From: an uncultured Bacteroidota bacterium
Lineage (GTDB): Bacteria > Bacteroidota > Bacteroidia > Chitinophagales > Saprospiraceae
Length of the DNA stretch: 32,649 nucleotides
Assembly: GCA_937861115.1 (NCBI GenBank)
Contig: CALMBD010000156.1
Span: forward strand, 1-32,649
Reading direction: 5' to 3'
This document shows, in pieces, positions 1-9,161 of the stretch. Each line of letters opens with the position of its first letter. The first letter of the stretch is position 1. The position numbers were made by a program, and so were the translations under genes. The notes beneath the pieces were generated by a model that worked only from the letters and a program-made list of their open reading frames with translations, was not told the origin of the DNA and ran no database searches.

Positions 1-2
1 GC

Positions 3-206
3 GCAATAGCCTGCACACTTTGTCCGGCGGGCAAATACAGTGAAATAGAAGGAGCAGTAGAATGTTTGAATTGCGCCGCGGGCTCGTTCAATGCAACCCC
101 CGGCGCAATAGTGTGCACACTTTGCCCGGCAGGTAAATACAGCGACACGGAAGGAGCGGTAGAATGTCTGAGTTGTGCCATTAATACCTACAGTGCCCTC
201 GATGGC
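3..206 (+). repeat. 102-bp in-frame tandem repeat (two visible units)
   Basis: The unit starting at 3 (GCAATAGCCTGCACACTTTG) is repeated at 105 (GCAATAGTGTGCACACTTTG). The period is exactly 102 bp, or 34 codons, and the first ~70 bp of each unit are nearly identical. The unit encodes two half-repeats of about 17 residues with paired cysteines. The first unit begins at the window edge, so more copies may lie upstream. A more diverged Cys-rich stretch follows to about 290. Confidence 0.85.
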
Positions 207-1754
207 GCGACGGAATGCTTGTCCTGCGGCGCCGGGTTTTACAGCCCTGCCGGATCCACGGCCTGCTCGGAATGCAACATCACGTTTGTCGCGACGCCCG
301 ATGCCGAATCCTGTGGCGGCAACATGGACGGCTCGATTGCGATCATGAGCGTGGCCGGGGGCACGGCGCCGTTCCAGTATTCGATCGATAACGGGGTAAA
401 CTATTCAGCGCTCTCCTCCTTTGCCGGACTGGCAGCCGGGCCGTACCAGGTGCGCGTAAAGGATGCTTTCGACTGCGAAAGCGCCGCGCAGACCGTTACG
501 GTCGACCTGGGCGATTGTCCCGCCGGGATCAGTGGTGCCGTACTTTGGGAGCATGACGGCGTCAGTGGCGTAAAAGATGTGGCCGTCAACTGGAGTGGCA
601 ATGGGTCGGGCGCTGTATCTACACCGCTCAGCGGCGATTACGCCTTTACTGTACCTGTCGGTTCGACCATTGCGATCACGCCGGTCAAGAACATCAATAA
701 ACTCAATGGCGTGACCACTGCCGATGCAGCGGCCATTCAGCAGCATATCGCCAACAATGCGCCCATTTCAAACGCCTATAAACAGGTGGCTGCCGATGTG
801 AACAAGAGCAATTCGATCACCACAATCGATGCGACAATCATTAATCAGTCATTGCTGGGTAACCCGTCGGCGCTGAACCAGTTCAAAACTTCCTGGCGCT
901 TTACGCCGGCAACACCCGCGCTAAGCATACCACCCTGGGGCTTTTCCGAAAAGATCACGCTGGCCGGAATAACGGGCAACGTGCCGGACCAGGATTTCTT
1001 CGGGATCAAAACCGGCGATGTTGTGGCGACATTTGCAAATCCGGCGAACTTCGGCGCCGGCGAGGTCTTGGCCTTTAACATACAGGACCATGACCTGCAA
1101 TCAGGGGAGGAGGTGCTGGCAATGTTCAAAGCCGGCCAGTTAGAAGATATTGCCGCCTTCCAGTTCGCATTGCATTTTGACCCGGCACAATTGCAACTGT
1201 CGGAAATTCAACCACTCTCGGGGCTGCCACTAACGATTAACAATTTTGGCACATATAACCTTGCCGAAGGAGAAATCCGGACGGTGTGGTCGCAACCGGA
1301 AGGCGTCTTCCTCGAAGAAGCGGCGCCGGTATTTTACCTGAAATTCATGGCCCTTCAAAGCGGGTCAAAACTGAGCGAAGTGCTATACCTGGATGCATCG
1401 GTATTGCCGGCCGTGGCTTACAACAGTGCATTGATGGAGTCGGCCGTGTCCCTGCATTTCAGTACCCTGACCGGTACCGGTAACCCGGCAACCGCCTCCC
1501 GTGTACGGCTCCAGGTGCAACCCAACCCGTTCCGCGACGAAACAACGGTGGCGTTTAACCTGCCCGGCGCCTGCGAGGCGCAACTGCGCGTGGTGGATGT
1601 GAACGGCCGGGAGTTGCTGCGCCTCGACAAGGCATTTCCGGCAGGCTACAGCGAAGAACAGATCGTTCTTGGTACGGCAGCCGGCGTTTTTATATGTGAA
1701 CTGATAACTCCCTTCGGTGTGGCCGCCAAAAAGATGACGGCCACCGGAAAGTAA
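3..1754 (+). CDS. T9SS-sorted surface protein with GCC-type Cys-rich repeats, SprB-like repeat and dockerin/cohesin-like tail (5' end outside window)
   Basis: The frame is open from the first bases of the window, so the gene starts upstream; the TTG at 66 is internal. The visible part is 583 residues, numbered from the codon at 3. Residues 1 to about 96 are Cys-rich repeats of the GCC2/GCC3 (ephrin-receptor-like) kind, with CTLCPAGKYS occurring twice 34 residues apart. Residues about 98-165 resemble a SprB repeat (GGTAPFQYSIDNG ... LAAGPYQVRVKDAFDC). From about 175 the protein carries the tail shared with three other genes here: WEHDGVSGVKD, dockerin-like loops NINKLNGVTTAD (from 230) and DVNKSNSITTID (from 265), SWRFTP/PPWGFSE, a cohesin-like domain (AFQFALHFDP), and a T9SS type A sorting domain (VQPNPFRDETTV to the C-terminal K) from about 500. 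No catalytic domain is visible. Likely an exported adhesin or structural surface protein; the missing N-terminus could hold another function. Confidence 0.9.
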   Translation, partial: AIACTLCPAGKYSEIEGAVECLNCAAGSFNATPGAIVCTLCPAGKYSDTEGAVECLSCAINTYSALDGATECLSCGAGFYSPAGSTACSECNITFVATPDAESCGGNMDGSIAIMSVAGGTAPFQYSIDNGVNYSALSSFAGLAAGPYQVRVKDAFDCESAAQTVTVDLGDCPAGISGAVLWEHDGVSGVKDVAVNWSGNGSGAVSTPLSGDYAFTVPVGSTIAITPVKNINKLNGVTTADAAAIQQHIANNAPISNAYKQVAADVNKSNSITTIDATIINQSLLGNPSALNQFKTSWRFTPATPALSIPPWGFSEKITLAGITGNVPDQDFFGIKTGDVVATFANPANFGAGEVLAFNIQDHDLQSGEEVLAMFKAGQLEDIAAFQFALHFDPAQLQLSEIQPLSGLPLTINNFGTYNLAEGEIRTVWSQPEGVFLEEAAPVFYLKFMALQSGSKLSEVLYLDASVLPAVAYNSALMESAVSLHFSTLTGTGNPATASRVRLQVQPNPFRDETTVAFNLPGACEAQLRVVDVNGRELLRLDKAFPAGYSEEQIVLGTAAGVFICELITPFGVAAKKMTATGK

Positions 1755-1763
1755 TGATTCCCG

Positions 1764-1805
1764 TGACGGGCATGGCGGAACCATTGTGTTGCGTCGTGCC
1801 CGTCA
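1764..1805 (+). terminator. possible weak terminator hairpin
   Basis: Inverted repeat TGACGGGCA (1764-1772) and TGCCCGTCA (1797-1805), starting 10 nt after the stop codon of the upstream gene. The 9-bp stem is perfect with a 24-nt loop, but no T-run follows, so termination is uncertain. Confidence 0.35.
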
Positions 1806-1870
1806 TAACAATACAGTTACCTGTAACTTGCACGACAGTTGGCGATTTCTGCACGGTTATTATATGAATC

Positions 1871-1901
1871 TTGTCTGTGTTTTGTAATCGTTGTTAATTT
1901 G
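1871..1901 (+). promoter_or_regulatory. possible Bacteroidota-type promoter for the M43 protease gene
   Basis: TTG at 1871-1873 is followed after 20 nt by TTAATTTG at 1894-1901, one mismatch from the Bacteroidota -7 consensus TAnnTTTG, with consensus spacing to a -33 TTG. It lies about 42 nt before the start codon at 1944. This is pattern matching only. Confidence 0.35.
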
Positions 1902-1943
1902 TAAGGTATCCGGGGCAAATACTCCATACCGGAACCTCTTCAT

Positions 1944-4900
1944 ATGTGCAAATTATATCCTCCCGCCCTGCGCACTGCATTTGCCTGTTTCCTTTTTATT
2001 TCCACCCGTCTGACCGCGCAGACAGATGGCGATTTCTGTGGTAGCGACCTGGTGCGCTTGCTGGCGATGCAGCATCCCGAATGGCAGCAGCGCCATAACT
2101 TGCAAGAGCAACAGGCATACGAGTATTTTAAAAATAAATCCGCTCAGTCATCCGGCAAACCAGGGGTGCAGGTGGTAACGCTGCCGGTAGTGGTGCACAT
2201 TATACACGACAATGGGGCCGAAAACATCCCGGACGCCAAGGTACTGGCTGGAATCCAGCAGTTGAACGAGGCGTTTGCCAACTCCAACTACTACGATCAG
2301 GGCACCGGGGCAAATACCATGATCCAGTTTTGCCTCGCCAAACGCAGCGCCGACGACATGGCAAGTACCGGCATTACCCGGGATCAAAGCCCGCTGACCC
2401 AAATGACCATTGAACTGGACGATATCGCGGTAAAAGATATAAACCGTTGGCCGCCAACTGAATACATTAATATATGGGTTGTTCGTGAAATCTGCCGGCT
2501 TGGCGTAGGATGCAGTGTGGCCGGCTATGCCTATTTGCCGTCTTCTCACGGCGGACCGGAGGATGGTATTATGATCGAAGCGAAATGGCTGGGCTCTTCT
2601 CCCGGCAATACGGGGGTTCTCGTCCATGAAATGGGGCATTACCTGGGGCTTTATCACACGTTTGAAGGCGGTTGCCAGAATGATGATTGCCTGATCAACG
2701 GCGACCGGGTATGCGATACGCCACCGGATCAAAGCACGCTTTGGGTGCCGTGCGATCAGGTGGTCAATTCCTGTAATACGGATGCACAGTCGGGTTTTCC
2801 AAGTGACCAACCGGACATGATCCTCAATTTTATGGATTATACGGATTTTTACTGCTTCAACGACTTCACCCCCGGTCAGAGTGACCGAATGCACTGGCAT
2901 ATCGAAAATGTCAGGCAAAGCCTGCTCGAATCGAAAGGTTGCGAGAACCCCTGTCCCGCTTTGGTGACGGCATTCTTCACGGCCTCTGCAAACGCCATCA
3001 ATGTCGGCCAAACCGTCAACTTTACAAACGGCAGCATCAACGCTTCCGGCTATACCTGGCTGATAGACGGCGTACCTTTTTCAACCAGCGCCAACGCCTC
3101 CTACACTTTCGCTTCAACGGGCTCCTTTACCATCGGCCTGGTGGCCGACCCGTCCGACCCTGTATTGTGTTATAGCGCAGAATATCAGGTGGTTGTCAAC
3201 GTTAGTTGCCCGGTTATTGCCGATTTTACCGTTGATAACATAAATCCTGCCGTAGGTGAAGCGGTCACCGTGACGAATCAAAGTCAAAATGCAACGCAGT
3301 ACGAGTGGTTCCTGAACGGGGTCTCTCAGGGTGTTTCATTTACCGGATTTATCCCGAATACTGTCGGTGTTTATACCATTCGCCTGGTCGCAACAAATGG
3401 TTTTTGTGAAAAAACGAAGAGCATTTATCTCTCCGTACGGGATTCCTGTTCCAATGTAACGTTTCAGAAAACCTGGGGCGATGCAGCCGATAATCGAGGG
3501 ACTTACACCGTTTTGCTGGCCGATGGCAATATACTGGCAGGCGGCACTACGGTTCTGCCGAATAACGGAACCGATATCTACCTGTTGAAAACGGCGCCGG
3601 ATGGCACGACCCTGATGCAGAAGCGTTACGGAGGGCCGGGGACAGACGGCATCCGGCAATTGCTGGCCTTGCCCGACGGAGGATGGGTGCTGGTTGGCGA
3701 CAACCCCGGTCCGAACGGCCCCCGACCCCTGGTTGCGCGGTTTTCGTCCGGCGGCGCGCTCCTTTGGCAAAAGACGATGAACACCGTTGATGTCGTGAAT
3801 GTATACACCGACATCATAATGACCCAGGACGGTAACTTGTTGTTAGGTGGCGCTATTCACACCAATAGCACCATCGCGTTTACCTGTATTCTCACCAAAC
3901 TGGACCTGAACGGAAATACGATTTGGTCGAAACTGTATGATGGCAGTTATGTTGATTTTATTCAGGGAATATGCGAATTGCCCGATGGCGATATTGCCGC
4001 AGCGGGATTCACCAATTCCTTCGGGCTTAACCTTTTCTCTATCCACGATGGTATGGCCATGCGGTTCAGTTCTACGGGCGCCCTGAAGTGGGTAAACGCT
4101 TACGGCTCCAGTGAGAATGAATGGCTGACGGAGATATTTCCCACCTCTGACGGCGGTATAATGACCATTGGCGCCACTTCCGGATGGAACGGTCCCGCCG
4201 GTGGTATTTATATGGACGACGGATGGATGATAAAACTGGGGCCGGGTGGCGCAATGGAATGGTCGGAGGTCATGCGCAGCGACCAGAATATCGATTTCGG
4301 CGTGGTTGGCGCCAAACAAACCGGCGACGGCGGCTTTGTATTTGCAGGCAACGACCTGGCTACGATCGGGTCGAATACACCGCTGCTGCTGAAAACAGAC
4401 CCGATGGGCAATATCGAGTGGTCGCGCATATACGGCGGACAAGGCGCAGGCCGGATTGTATCGGTCGATATTGCCCCTGGGGGGTATATATTTGCCGGAT
4501 ATACGACCAGCGCCGGTTCCCCGGATGTGTGGTTGCTGAAAACCGACGAGGCGGGTTTTGCAGGACTATGTGCGGAGGTGCCGCATACCATCACAACAGA
4601 ATCCGTGCAACCGGTCCTTACTCCGGGTATAATCGCCACGCTTCCATCGCCGCCGCTTTTTAATGCCACCTTGACGGTCGGCGATCTTTCCTTTTCTGAA
4701 AACGCACCCTGCGCACCGAATTGCACGAATGATACGGATTGCGAAAGTACCTGGATCAAAAGTGCGGGCGTCGCAAACTCCACCGAAGAAGGCAGCACGA
4801 ACCTTCTCCGGGCTTCCGACGGCAATTTTTACATCAGCGCATACCGGGGCGATAGTACGTTGCTCCTCAAAATGACACCCGACGGTCTTGTCATCTGGAC

Positions 4901-7900
4901 GCGTGCTTTCAAATTCACATCCGGCACTGACGAACGTGTCAGTCAACTGATTGAAGACAGCGATGGAAAACTTGCAGGGAGCGGGGTGTTTTCAAATGGT
5001 GGATTGTTGATTGGTTTTACCTTCCGGTATGATCCTTCTTCGGACCAGGTGCTGTGGGCCTTTGAAAATCCATCCAGTCCGCAGACTTTTTACTTTACCA
5101 TGATGGAAAAAACGCCCGGCGGCAATTACCTCGCATTCAATTCTTACCACCAGTCGCCGGCGCCCGGAAGTTTCGATGATGCGCATCTGGTTGAGATAGA
5201 CCGGAATACGGGCCAATATACCGGTTTGAAGACGGCATTTTCCTATGGCAGTTCGGAAGGCGTTCTCGAAGCGCAGATGTACAACGGAAAAATATATGCC
5301 GCCGGGAGGTACACCTATGGAAACGTATTGTCCGGGATGCGGGGCAGCCTCGGTTGCTTCGATGTGCAGGGCAATGAAATATGGTCGCGCATGGCTTTTT
5401 TTGATCCCCAAGCCCAGGCCCGGAATTATGCCACAGATTTTGTGATCGACGCAGGTCACATGATTACGATCTATTACGGCGATTTTGACGGTATAGATGG
5501 CTTTTCCGATCAATTCGCAGTGAGCAAAACCGACCTCAACGGCAATATGGTATGGTCAAAAATATACACAATTGCCGGGTTTCCGATGGTGTATGCCAAG
5601 AGCATCATTGCCATTGCAGACGGGTATATTATCCTGGCCACCAACCAGGCCCTCGACCAGCCGTTGAGTGTTTATTTGATCCGGATCGACAAAAACGGGA
5701 ATCTCGTCTGGGCGAGGGATTACCGCGATATGACGGTATTCCGCGGAGAGAAATTTCTGGTCGCATCGGGCGACTACCTGTACTTTGCGGCAGGCTATAA
5801 TGCTTCCGATATTGCATTGGCCAAAGTGAACCTCAGCGATGGTCTTGTCGGCAGTAATTGCGCCTTGCCGCTGGACCTGACCGTAACAGTACAGGATTTC
5901 AGTACGCTTCTGAGTCCCGTCAATCTGATCAAATACCCCAGCCCGATCATTCAAAGTTCGCGTTTTGTAACGCCGCAGTCGCTCAACCTCGCCACGGAGG
6001 ATATTTGCAAGCAAAATTGCGCCCAGGAAATTTGCAACAACGGCATCGACGACGACGGCGACGGCCTGTTCGATTGCCTCGACCCGGACTGCGATTGCCA
6101 GGCCTGCGACGGAAGCCAGGCCAGATTCTGGTATTTCGGCGATGGTGCAGCGCTTGATTTTTCTTCCGATCCGCCGACGGTGCTGGCCAATGGCGCTACC
6201 TTCAGTCGCGAAGCATCTGCCGTCGCGACCGACATACTCGGCAATTTGTTGTTCTATACAGATGCCCAGACCCTGTATGCCCGCAACCACCAGCCGATGC
6301 CGAATGGCAGCAATCTGGACGGGCATGCTTCCACCACCCAGACCCTGATCCTGCCGGAGCCTGAAAGCCCCGGACGTTTTTATGTTTTTACGCCCAACAG
6401 TTTCGACAACCTGCCCAGTGGCAAAGGGTTATCGTACTCGGTGGTCGACATGTCATTACAAAGCAGTCTAGGCGATGTGCCGGCGGGGCAGAAAAACATC
6501 AGTCTCGTGCCTCAGAACCTGTTTACCGAAAAAATTTCGGCTACACGCCATTGCAACGGCAAAGACTGGTGGATATTGACCAAAGAACGCCAGAACAACC
6601 GATTCCGGGCATACCCGCTTATGGCAGGCGGCCTCGGCACTGCGGCGACTTCAGATATAGGCACCGCCGGCTCAACGGCCCTGCCCAACACGATCGGCTG
6701 CCTCAAATTTAGTCCCAACGGGGAAAAGGTGGTCAATACCCTGTTCAGCACTGGCGGGTTTGAAATATTCGACTTTGATAAAAGCACAGGGCTGCTCTCG
6801 AATGCGGTCACCATTACTGACCCGTCGTTCGGGGGAGCCTATGGGGTGGAATTTTCCCCCGATGGGAAACTGCTTTACCTCACCAACCTGATCGCGCCAT
6901 CTCACATCTGGCAATTCGACCTGACGGCGGGCGACGGAACGGCGATCAGGGCTTCGGCCCTGGTACTGGCCGAATTTCCGGACGAATACCGCTTCGGCCA
7001 GTTGCAGCGCGCGCCGAACAGCAAAATCTATGTCACCAATACCTTCCCGCTACAGTTTACGCCGGGACTGGGTATTATCCACAAGCCCAATATCGCCGGC
7101 ACGGGCTGTCAGTACCAGCAAGGTGGCCTCAACCTGACGCCGGGCAGCGCCAACCTGGGTTTGCCGTCGTTTCCACAGGATTTTCTGGTGAAGTCGATAC
7201 AGGCAGATATTACAGGGCCGGATACGGTTTGTCAGTTGCCCGCCAGCATAGTATACCAGTTGAAGACTGATAACCCTTGCGCACTGGATTCGGTAGCGTG
7301 GTCGCTGAGTGGTCCGGGCACTATTGTTTCCCAATCAAACGATCAAATTGAAATTGCGTTTGCCCAGCCCGGAAGCGTTACGCTCATCGCCACGGCCTTT
7401 ACAGAATGTAGTACGGGAGCAGACACCATGTCGGTTTATCTTGTTGACGATCAAACACCTGTGCTCGATCTGGGGCCCGACATCCTGGTCTGCGACAACG
7501 GGGTGAAAGTATTGCACGCGGGACCGGGGTTTCAAAAATACCGTTGGAGCGACGGCACGACCGATTCCACAACGACGGCGTATTTGTTTGGGAAATACTG
7601 GGTAGATGTCTGGGACCTGTGCGGGAACAAACAGACCGATACTGTAACGATATCGCTGTTGCCCCCCACGGCCCTCGACCTGGGTCCCGACCAGGTCGTC
7701 TGTGCCGGAACCTCGGTGGGTTTCGTGCGACCCGTAATATTCAACTCCTGGATGTGGTTGCCACCAGACGGTCTCGACTGCGACACCTGTAAAACCATAC
7801 ACGCTGCCGTCACCGCCCCGATGACGTATATCGTTATTGCACAAAGCGGGGAGGGGTGTCTTTCCGCCGATACCATCACCCTGCAGATCGTGACGGATAC

Positions 7901-8906
7901 GATTTTCGCCAGCTTCGACACCGTAGTTTGCAGAAATGAAACCCTTTTCATTCTGGGCCATGAACTTGGAGCAGATACCGTTGCCGTTGTTTCCATAATA
8001 ACAGCAGGCGGCTGCGATTCCGTGCTAACCGTGACGGTTACCGGCCTTGATACCGCGTATTCCGAGGTCGAACTGTTTGTTTGCCAGGGGAGTACACTGG
8101 ATGTGTACGGCATTCCTGTCAGCACCGACACCGTGCTGCAATTCATATTTGCCACTGCTAACGGTTGCGATTCCATTGTCCGGGTTGAAGTGAGTGTGCT
8201 TGATACGATACTGAACCAGGTGACTTTGCAGGCATGTCCCGGCGGGTTTGCACTTTACAACGGGGAGGAGATAGCGGTCGGCGAAACGCAGGTGTTCCAA
8301 TTCCCGGTCGGGCAGGCATTCTGTGATTCGACGGTGGTGGTGCAGGTCGTTCCGTTTGCCGTTCCGTTTATTCAATTGCCGGGTATAGACACCATCTTGA
8401 TCGGTGATTCGGTATTGCTGAATCCGACATATAGCGGAAATCCGCCTTTCAGTTGGCAATGGACACCCCTGGCGCCGCCCGATTGGTTGAGTTGTTACGA
8501 TTGCCCTTCACCCCTGGCTAACCCGCTGGTCACAATGTCTTATCAGGTCAGCATCACCGATGGAAACGGCTGCACGGCTGCGGACTCCTCGGTCATTGTT
8601 GTTTTGCCCTGCGGACTGCCGTACGTTCCGAATATCTTTTCCCCCAACGACGATGGTCTCAACGACCGTTTTTACCCGCTCGGCCCGGATTGTATCTCAA
8701 AGGTGCGCTACCTGCGCATTTACGACCGATGGGGCGAGCTGATATTTGAGCGGACCGATTTTCCGCTCAATATCGAGTCGCTCGGATGGGACGGCCGCTA
8801 CCGGGGAAAGCCGCTCGGTCCCTCCGTACTGGTATGGATTGCAGAATTTGAATTTCCGGACAGAACGACGGTGAAAAAATACGGTGACGTAACTTTGATA
8901 AGATAG
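1944..8906 (+). CDS. giant secreted M43-type (pappalysin-like) metalloprotease with PKD, propeller-like and Ig-like domains and T9SS type B tail
   Basis: 2320 residues; ATG at 1944 followed by a signal peptide (cleavage likely after LTA25, before Q26). The zinc site HEMGHYLGLYH is at 228-238, with the downstream Met-turn-like NFMDY at 295-299; this is the M43/metzincin pattern, so a peptidase domain spans about 55-335. Two PKD-like domains follow (about 337-420 and 421-505). Then come two regions of repeated 'LLLKTxPDG.xxWSRxYGG' strands typical of quinoprotein-like propellers (about 506-925 and 931-1350), an Asp-rich Cys loop NNGIDDDGDGLFDC starting at N1365, and a third propeller-like region (WYFGDGAALDF, about 1394-1750). 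Ig/PKD-like domains fill about 1752-2227. The end (FSPNDDGLNDRF from 2232, YDRWGELIF, GWDGRYRGKPLG) is the type B T9SS sorting domain. It is probably released or surface-anchored and degrades extracellular protein; substrate unknown. Unlike four neighbours it lacks the shared dockerin/cohesin-like tail. Confidence 0.88.
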   Translation: MCKLYPPALRTAFACFLFISTRLTAQTDGDFCGSDLVRLLAMQHPEWQQRHNLQEQQAYEYFKNKSAQSSGKPGVQVVTLPVVVHIIHDNGAENIPDAKVLAGIQQLNEAFANSNYYDQGTGANTMIQFCLAKRSADDMASTGITRDQSPLTQMTIELDDIAVKDINRWPPTEYINIWVVREICRLGVGCSVAGYAYLPSSHGGPEDGIMIEAKWLGSSPGNTGVLVHEMGHYLGLYHTFEGGCQNDDCLINGDRVCDTPPDQSTLWVPCDQVVNSCNTDAQSGFPSDQPDMILNFMDYTDFYCFNDFTPGQSDRMHWHIENVRQSLLESKGCENPCPALVTAFFTASANAINVGQTVNFTNGSINASGYTWLIDGVPFSTSANASYTFASTGSFTIGLVADPSDPVLCYSAEYQVVVNVSCPVIADFTVDNINPAVGEAVTVTNQSQNATQYEWFLNGVSQGVSFTGFIPNTVGVYTIRLVATNGFCEKTKSIYLSVRDSCSNVTFQKTWGDAADNRGTYTVLLADGNILAGGTTVLPNNGTDIYLLKTAPDGTTLMQKRYGGPGTDGIRQLLALPDGGWVLVGDNPGPNGPRPLVARFSSGGALLWQKTMNTVDVVNVYTDIIMTQDGNLLLGGAIHTNSTIAFTCILTKLDLNGNTIWSKLYDGSYVDFIQGICELPDGDIAAAGFTNSFGLNLFSIHDGMAMRFSSTGALKWVNAYGSSENEWLTEIFPTSDGGIMTIGATSGWNGPAGGIYMDDGWMIKLGPGGAMEWSEVMRSDQNIDFGVVGAKQTGDGGFVFAGNDLATIGSNTPLLLKTDPMGNIEWSRIYGGQGAGRIVSVDIAPGGYIFAGYTTSAGSPDVWLLKTDEAGFAGLCAEVPHTITTESVQPVLTPGIIATLPSPPLFNATLTVGDLSFSENAPCAPNCTNDTDCESTWIKSAGVANSTEEGSTNLLRASDGNFYISAYRGDSTLLLKMTPDGLVIWTRAFKFTSGTDERVSQLIEDSDGKLAGSGVFSNGGLLIGFTFRYDPSSDQVLWAFENPSSPQTFYFTMMEKTPGGNYLAFNSYHQSPAPGSFDDAHLVEIDRNTGQYTGLKTAFSYGSSEGVLEAQMYNGKIYAAGRYTYGNVLSGMRGSLGCFDVQGNEIWSRMAFFDPQAQARNYATDFVIDAGHMITIYYGDFDGIDGFSDQFAVSKTDLNGNMVWSKIYTIAGFPMVYAKSIIAIADGYIILATNQALDQPLSVYLIRIDKNGNLVWARDYRDMTVFRGEKFLVASGDYLYFAAGYNASDIALAKVNLSDGLVGSNCALPLDLTVTVQDFSTLLSPVNLIKYPSPIIQSSRFVTPQSLNLATEDICKQNCAQEICNNGIDDDGDGLFDCLDPDCDCQACDGSQARFWYFGDGAALDFSSDPPTVLANGATFSREASAVATDILGNLLFYTDAQTLYARNHQPMPNGSNLDGHASTTQTLILPEPESPGRFYVFTPNSFDNLPSGKGLSYSVVDMSLQSSLGDVPAGQKNISLVPQNLFTEKISATRHCNGKDWWILTKERQNNRFRAYPLMAGGLGTAATSDIGTAGSTALPNTIGCLKFSPNGEKVVNTLFSTGGFEIFDFDKSTGLLSNAVTITDPSFGGAYGVEFSPDGKLLYLTNLIAPSHIWQFDLTAGDGTAIRASALVLAEFPDEYRFGQLQRAPNSKIYVTNTFPLQFTPGLGIIHKPNIAGTGCQYQQGGLNLTPGSANLGLPSFPQDFLVKSIQADITGPDTVCQLPASIVYQLKTDNPCALDSVAWSLSGPGTIVSQSNDQIEIAFAQPGSVTLIATAFTECSTGADTMSVYLVDDQTPVLDLGPDILVCDNGVKVLHAGPGFQKYRWSDGTTDSTTTAYLFGKYWVDVWDLCGNKQTDTVTISLLPPTALDLGPDQVVCAGTSVGFVRPVIFNSWMWLPPDGLDCDTCKTIHAAVTAPMTYIVIAQSGEGCLSADTITLQIVTDTIFASFDTVVCRNETLFILGHELGADTVAVVSIITAGGCDSVLTVTVTGLDTAYSEVELFVCQGSTLDVYGIPVSTDTVLQFIFATANGCDSIVRVEVSVLDTILNQVTLQACPGGFALYNGEEIAVGETQVFQFPVGQAFCDSTVVVQVVPFAVPFIQLPGIDTILIGDSVLLNPTYSGNPPFSWQWTPLAPPDWLSCYDCPSPLANPLVTMSYQVSITDGNGCTAADSSVIVVLPCGLPYVPNIFSPNDDGLNDRFYPLGPDCISKVRYLRIYDRWGELIFERTDFPLNIESLGWDGRYRGKPLGPSVLVWIAEFEFPDRTTVKKYGDVTLIR

Positions 8907-9001
8907 CCATACTGACTTGCGAACCGGCGGCCTTGTTCAGTTACTGCTGAATTTCCTGTGTTGAGCGCGGTTTTTATGCTGTTTTATCCGCGTCCGCCGT
9001 A

Positions 9002-9049
9002 GCGCCGGGTCAACGGTCCCTGCTTTTTCCGGGACCGCTCACCTGGCGC
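9002..9049. terminator. composite hairpin between the protease and SDR genes
   Basis: Outer stem GCGCCGGGT (9002-9010) pairs with ACCTGGCGC (9041-9049) with one G-U. After a symmetrical 3x3 internal loop, the inner stem CGGTCCC (9014-9020) pairs with GGGACCG (9031-9037) around a 10-nt loop containing TTTTT. That is 16 pairs in all. It lies 95 nt after the protease stop. There is no T-run after the stem, so it could be a factor-dependent terminator, an RNA-stability element or a leader structure. Confidence 0.45.
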
Positions 9050-9100
9050 CTGAATGGCGGTAGCAGCACAAATTTCCCGACAATTATTACACGACGCACC

Positions 9101-9130
9101 TTGCGGAAAGATTTGATTGTCCTATTTTGC
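9101..9130 (+). promoter_or_regulatory. possible promoter of the SDR gene
   Basis: TTG at 9101-9103, a 19-nt spacer, then TATTTTGC at 9123-9130, an imperfect match to TAnnTTTG. It sits about 32 nt before the ATG at 9162, a plausible leader length. This placement also argues against the upstream TTG at 9117 as the start, since the -7 box would then be inside the coding region. Confidence 0.3.
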
Positions 9131-9161
9131 TACCCAAAAACATTACTGCATAACGAATTAC

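Noticed and set aside
66-68. TTG as the start of the first gene
   Set aside because: The frame continues open to the window edge and the upstream codons encode another copy of the same Cys-rich repeat.
6036-6100. Asp-rich NNGIDDDGDGLFDC segment of the M43 protein as a dockerin
   Set aside because: It is a single acidic Cys loop common in Bacteroidota surface proteins, without the second loop and helix pattern; more like a thrombospondin type 3-type calcium loop.
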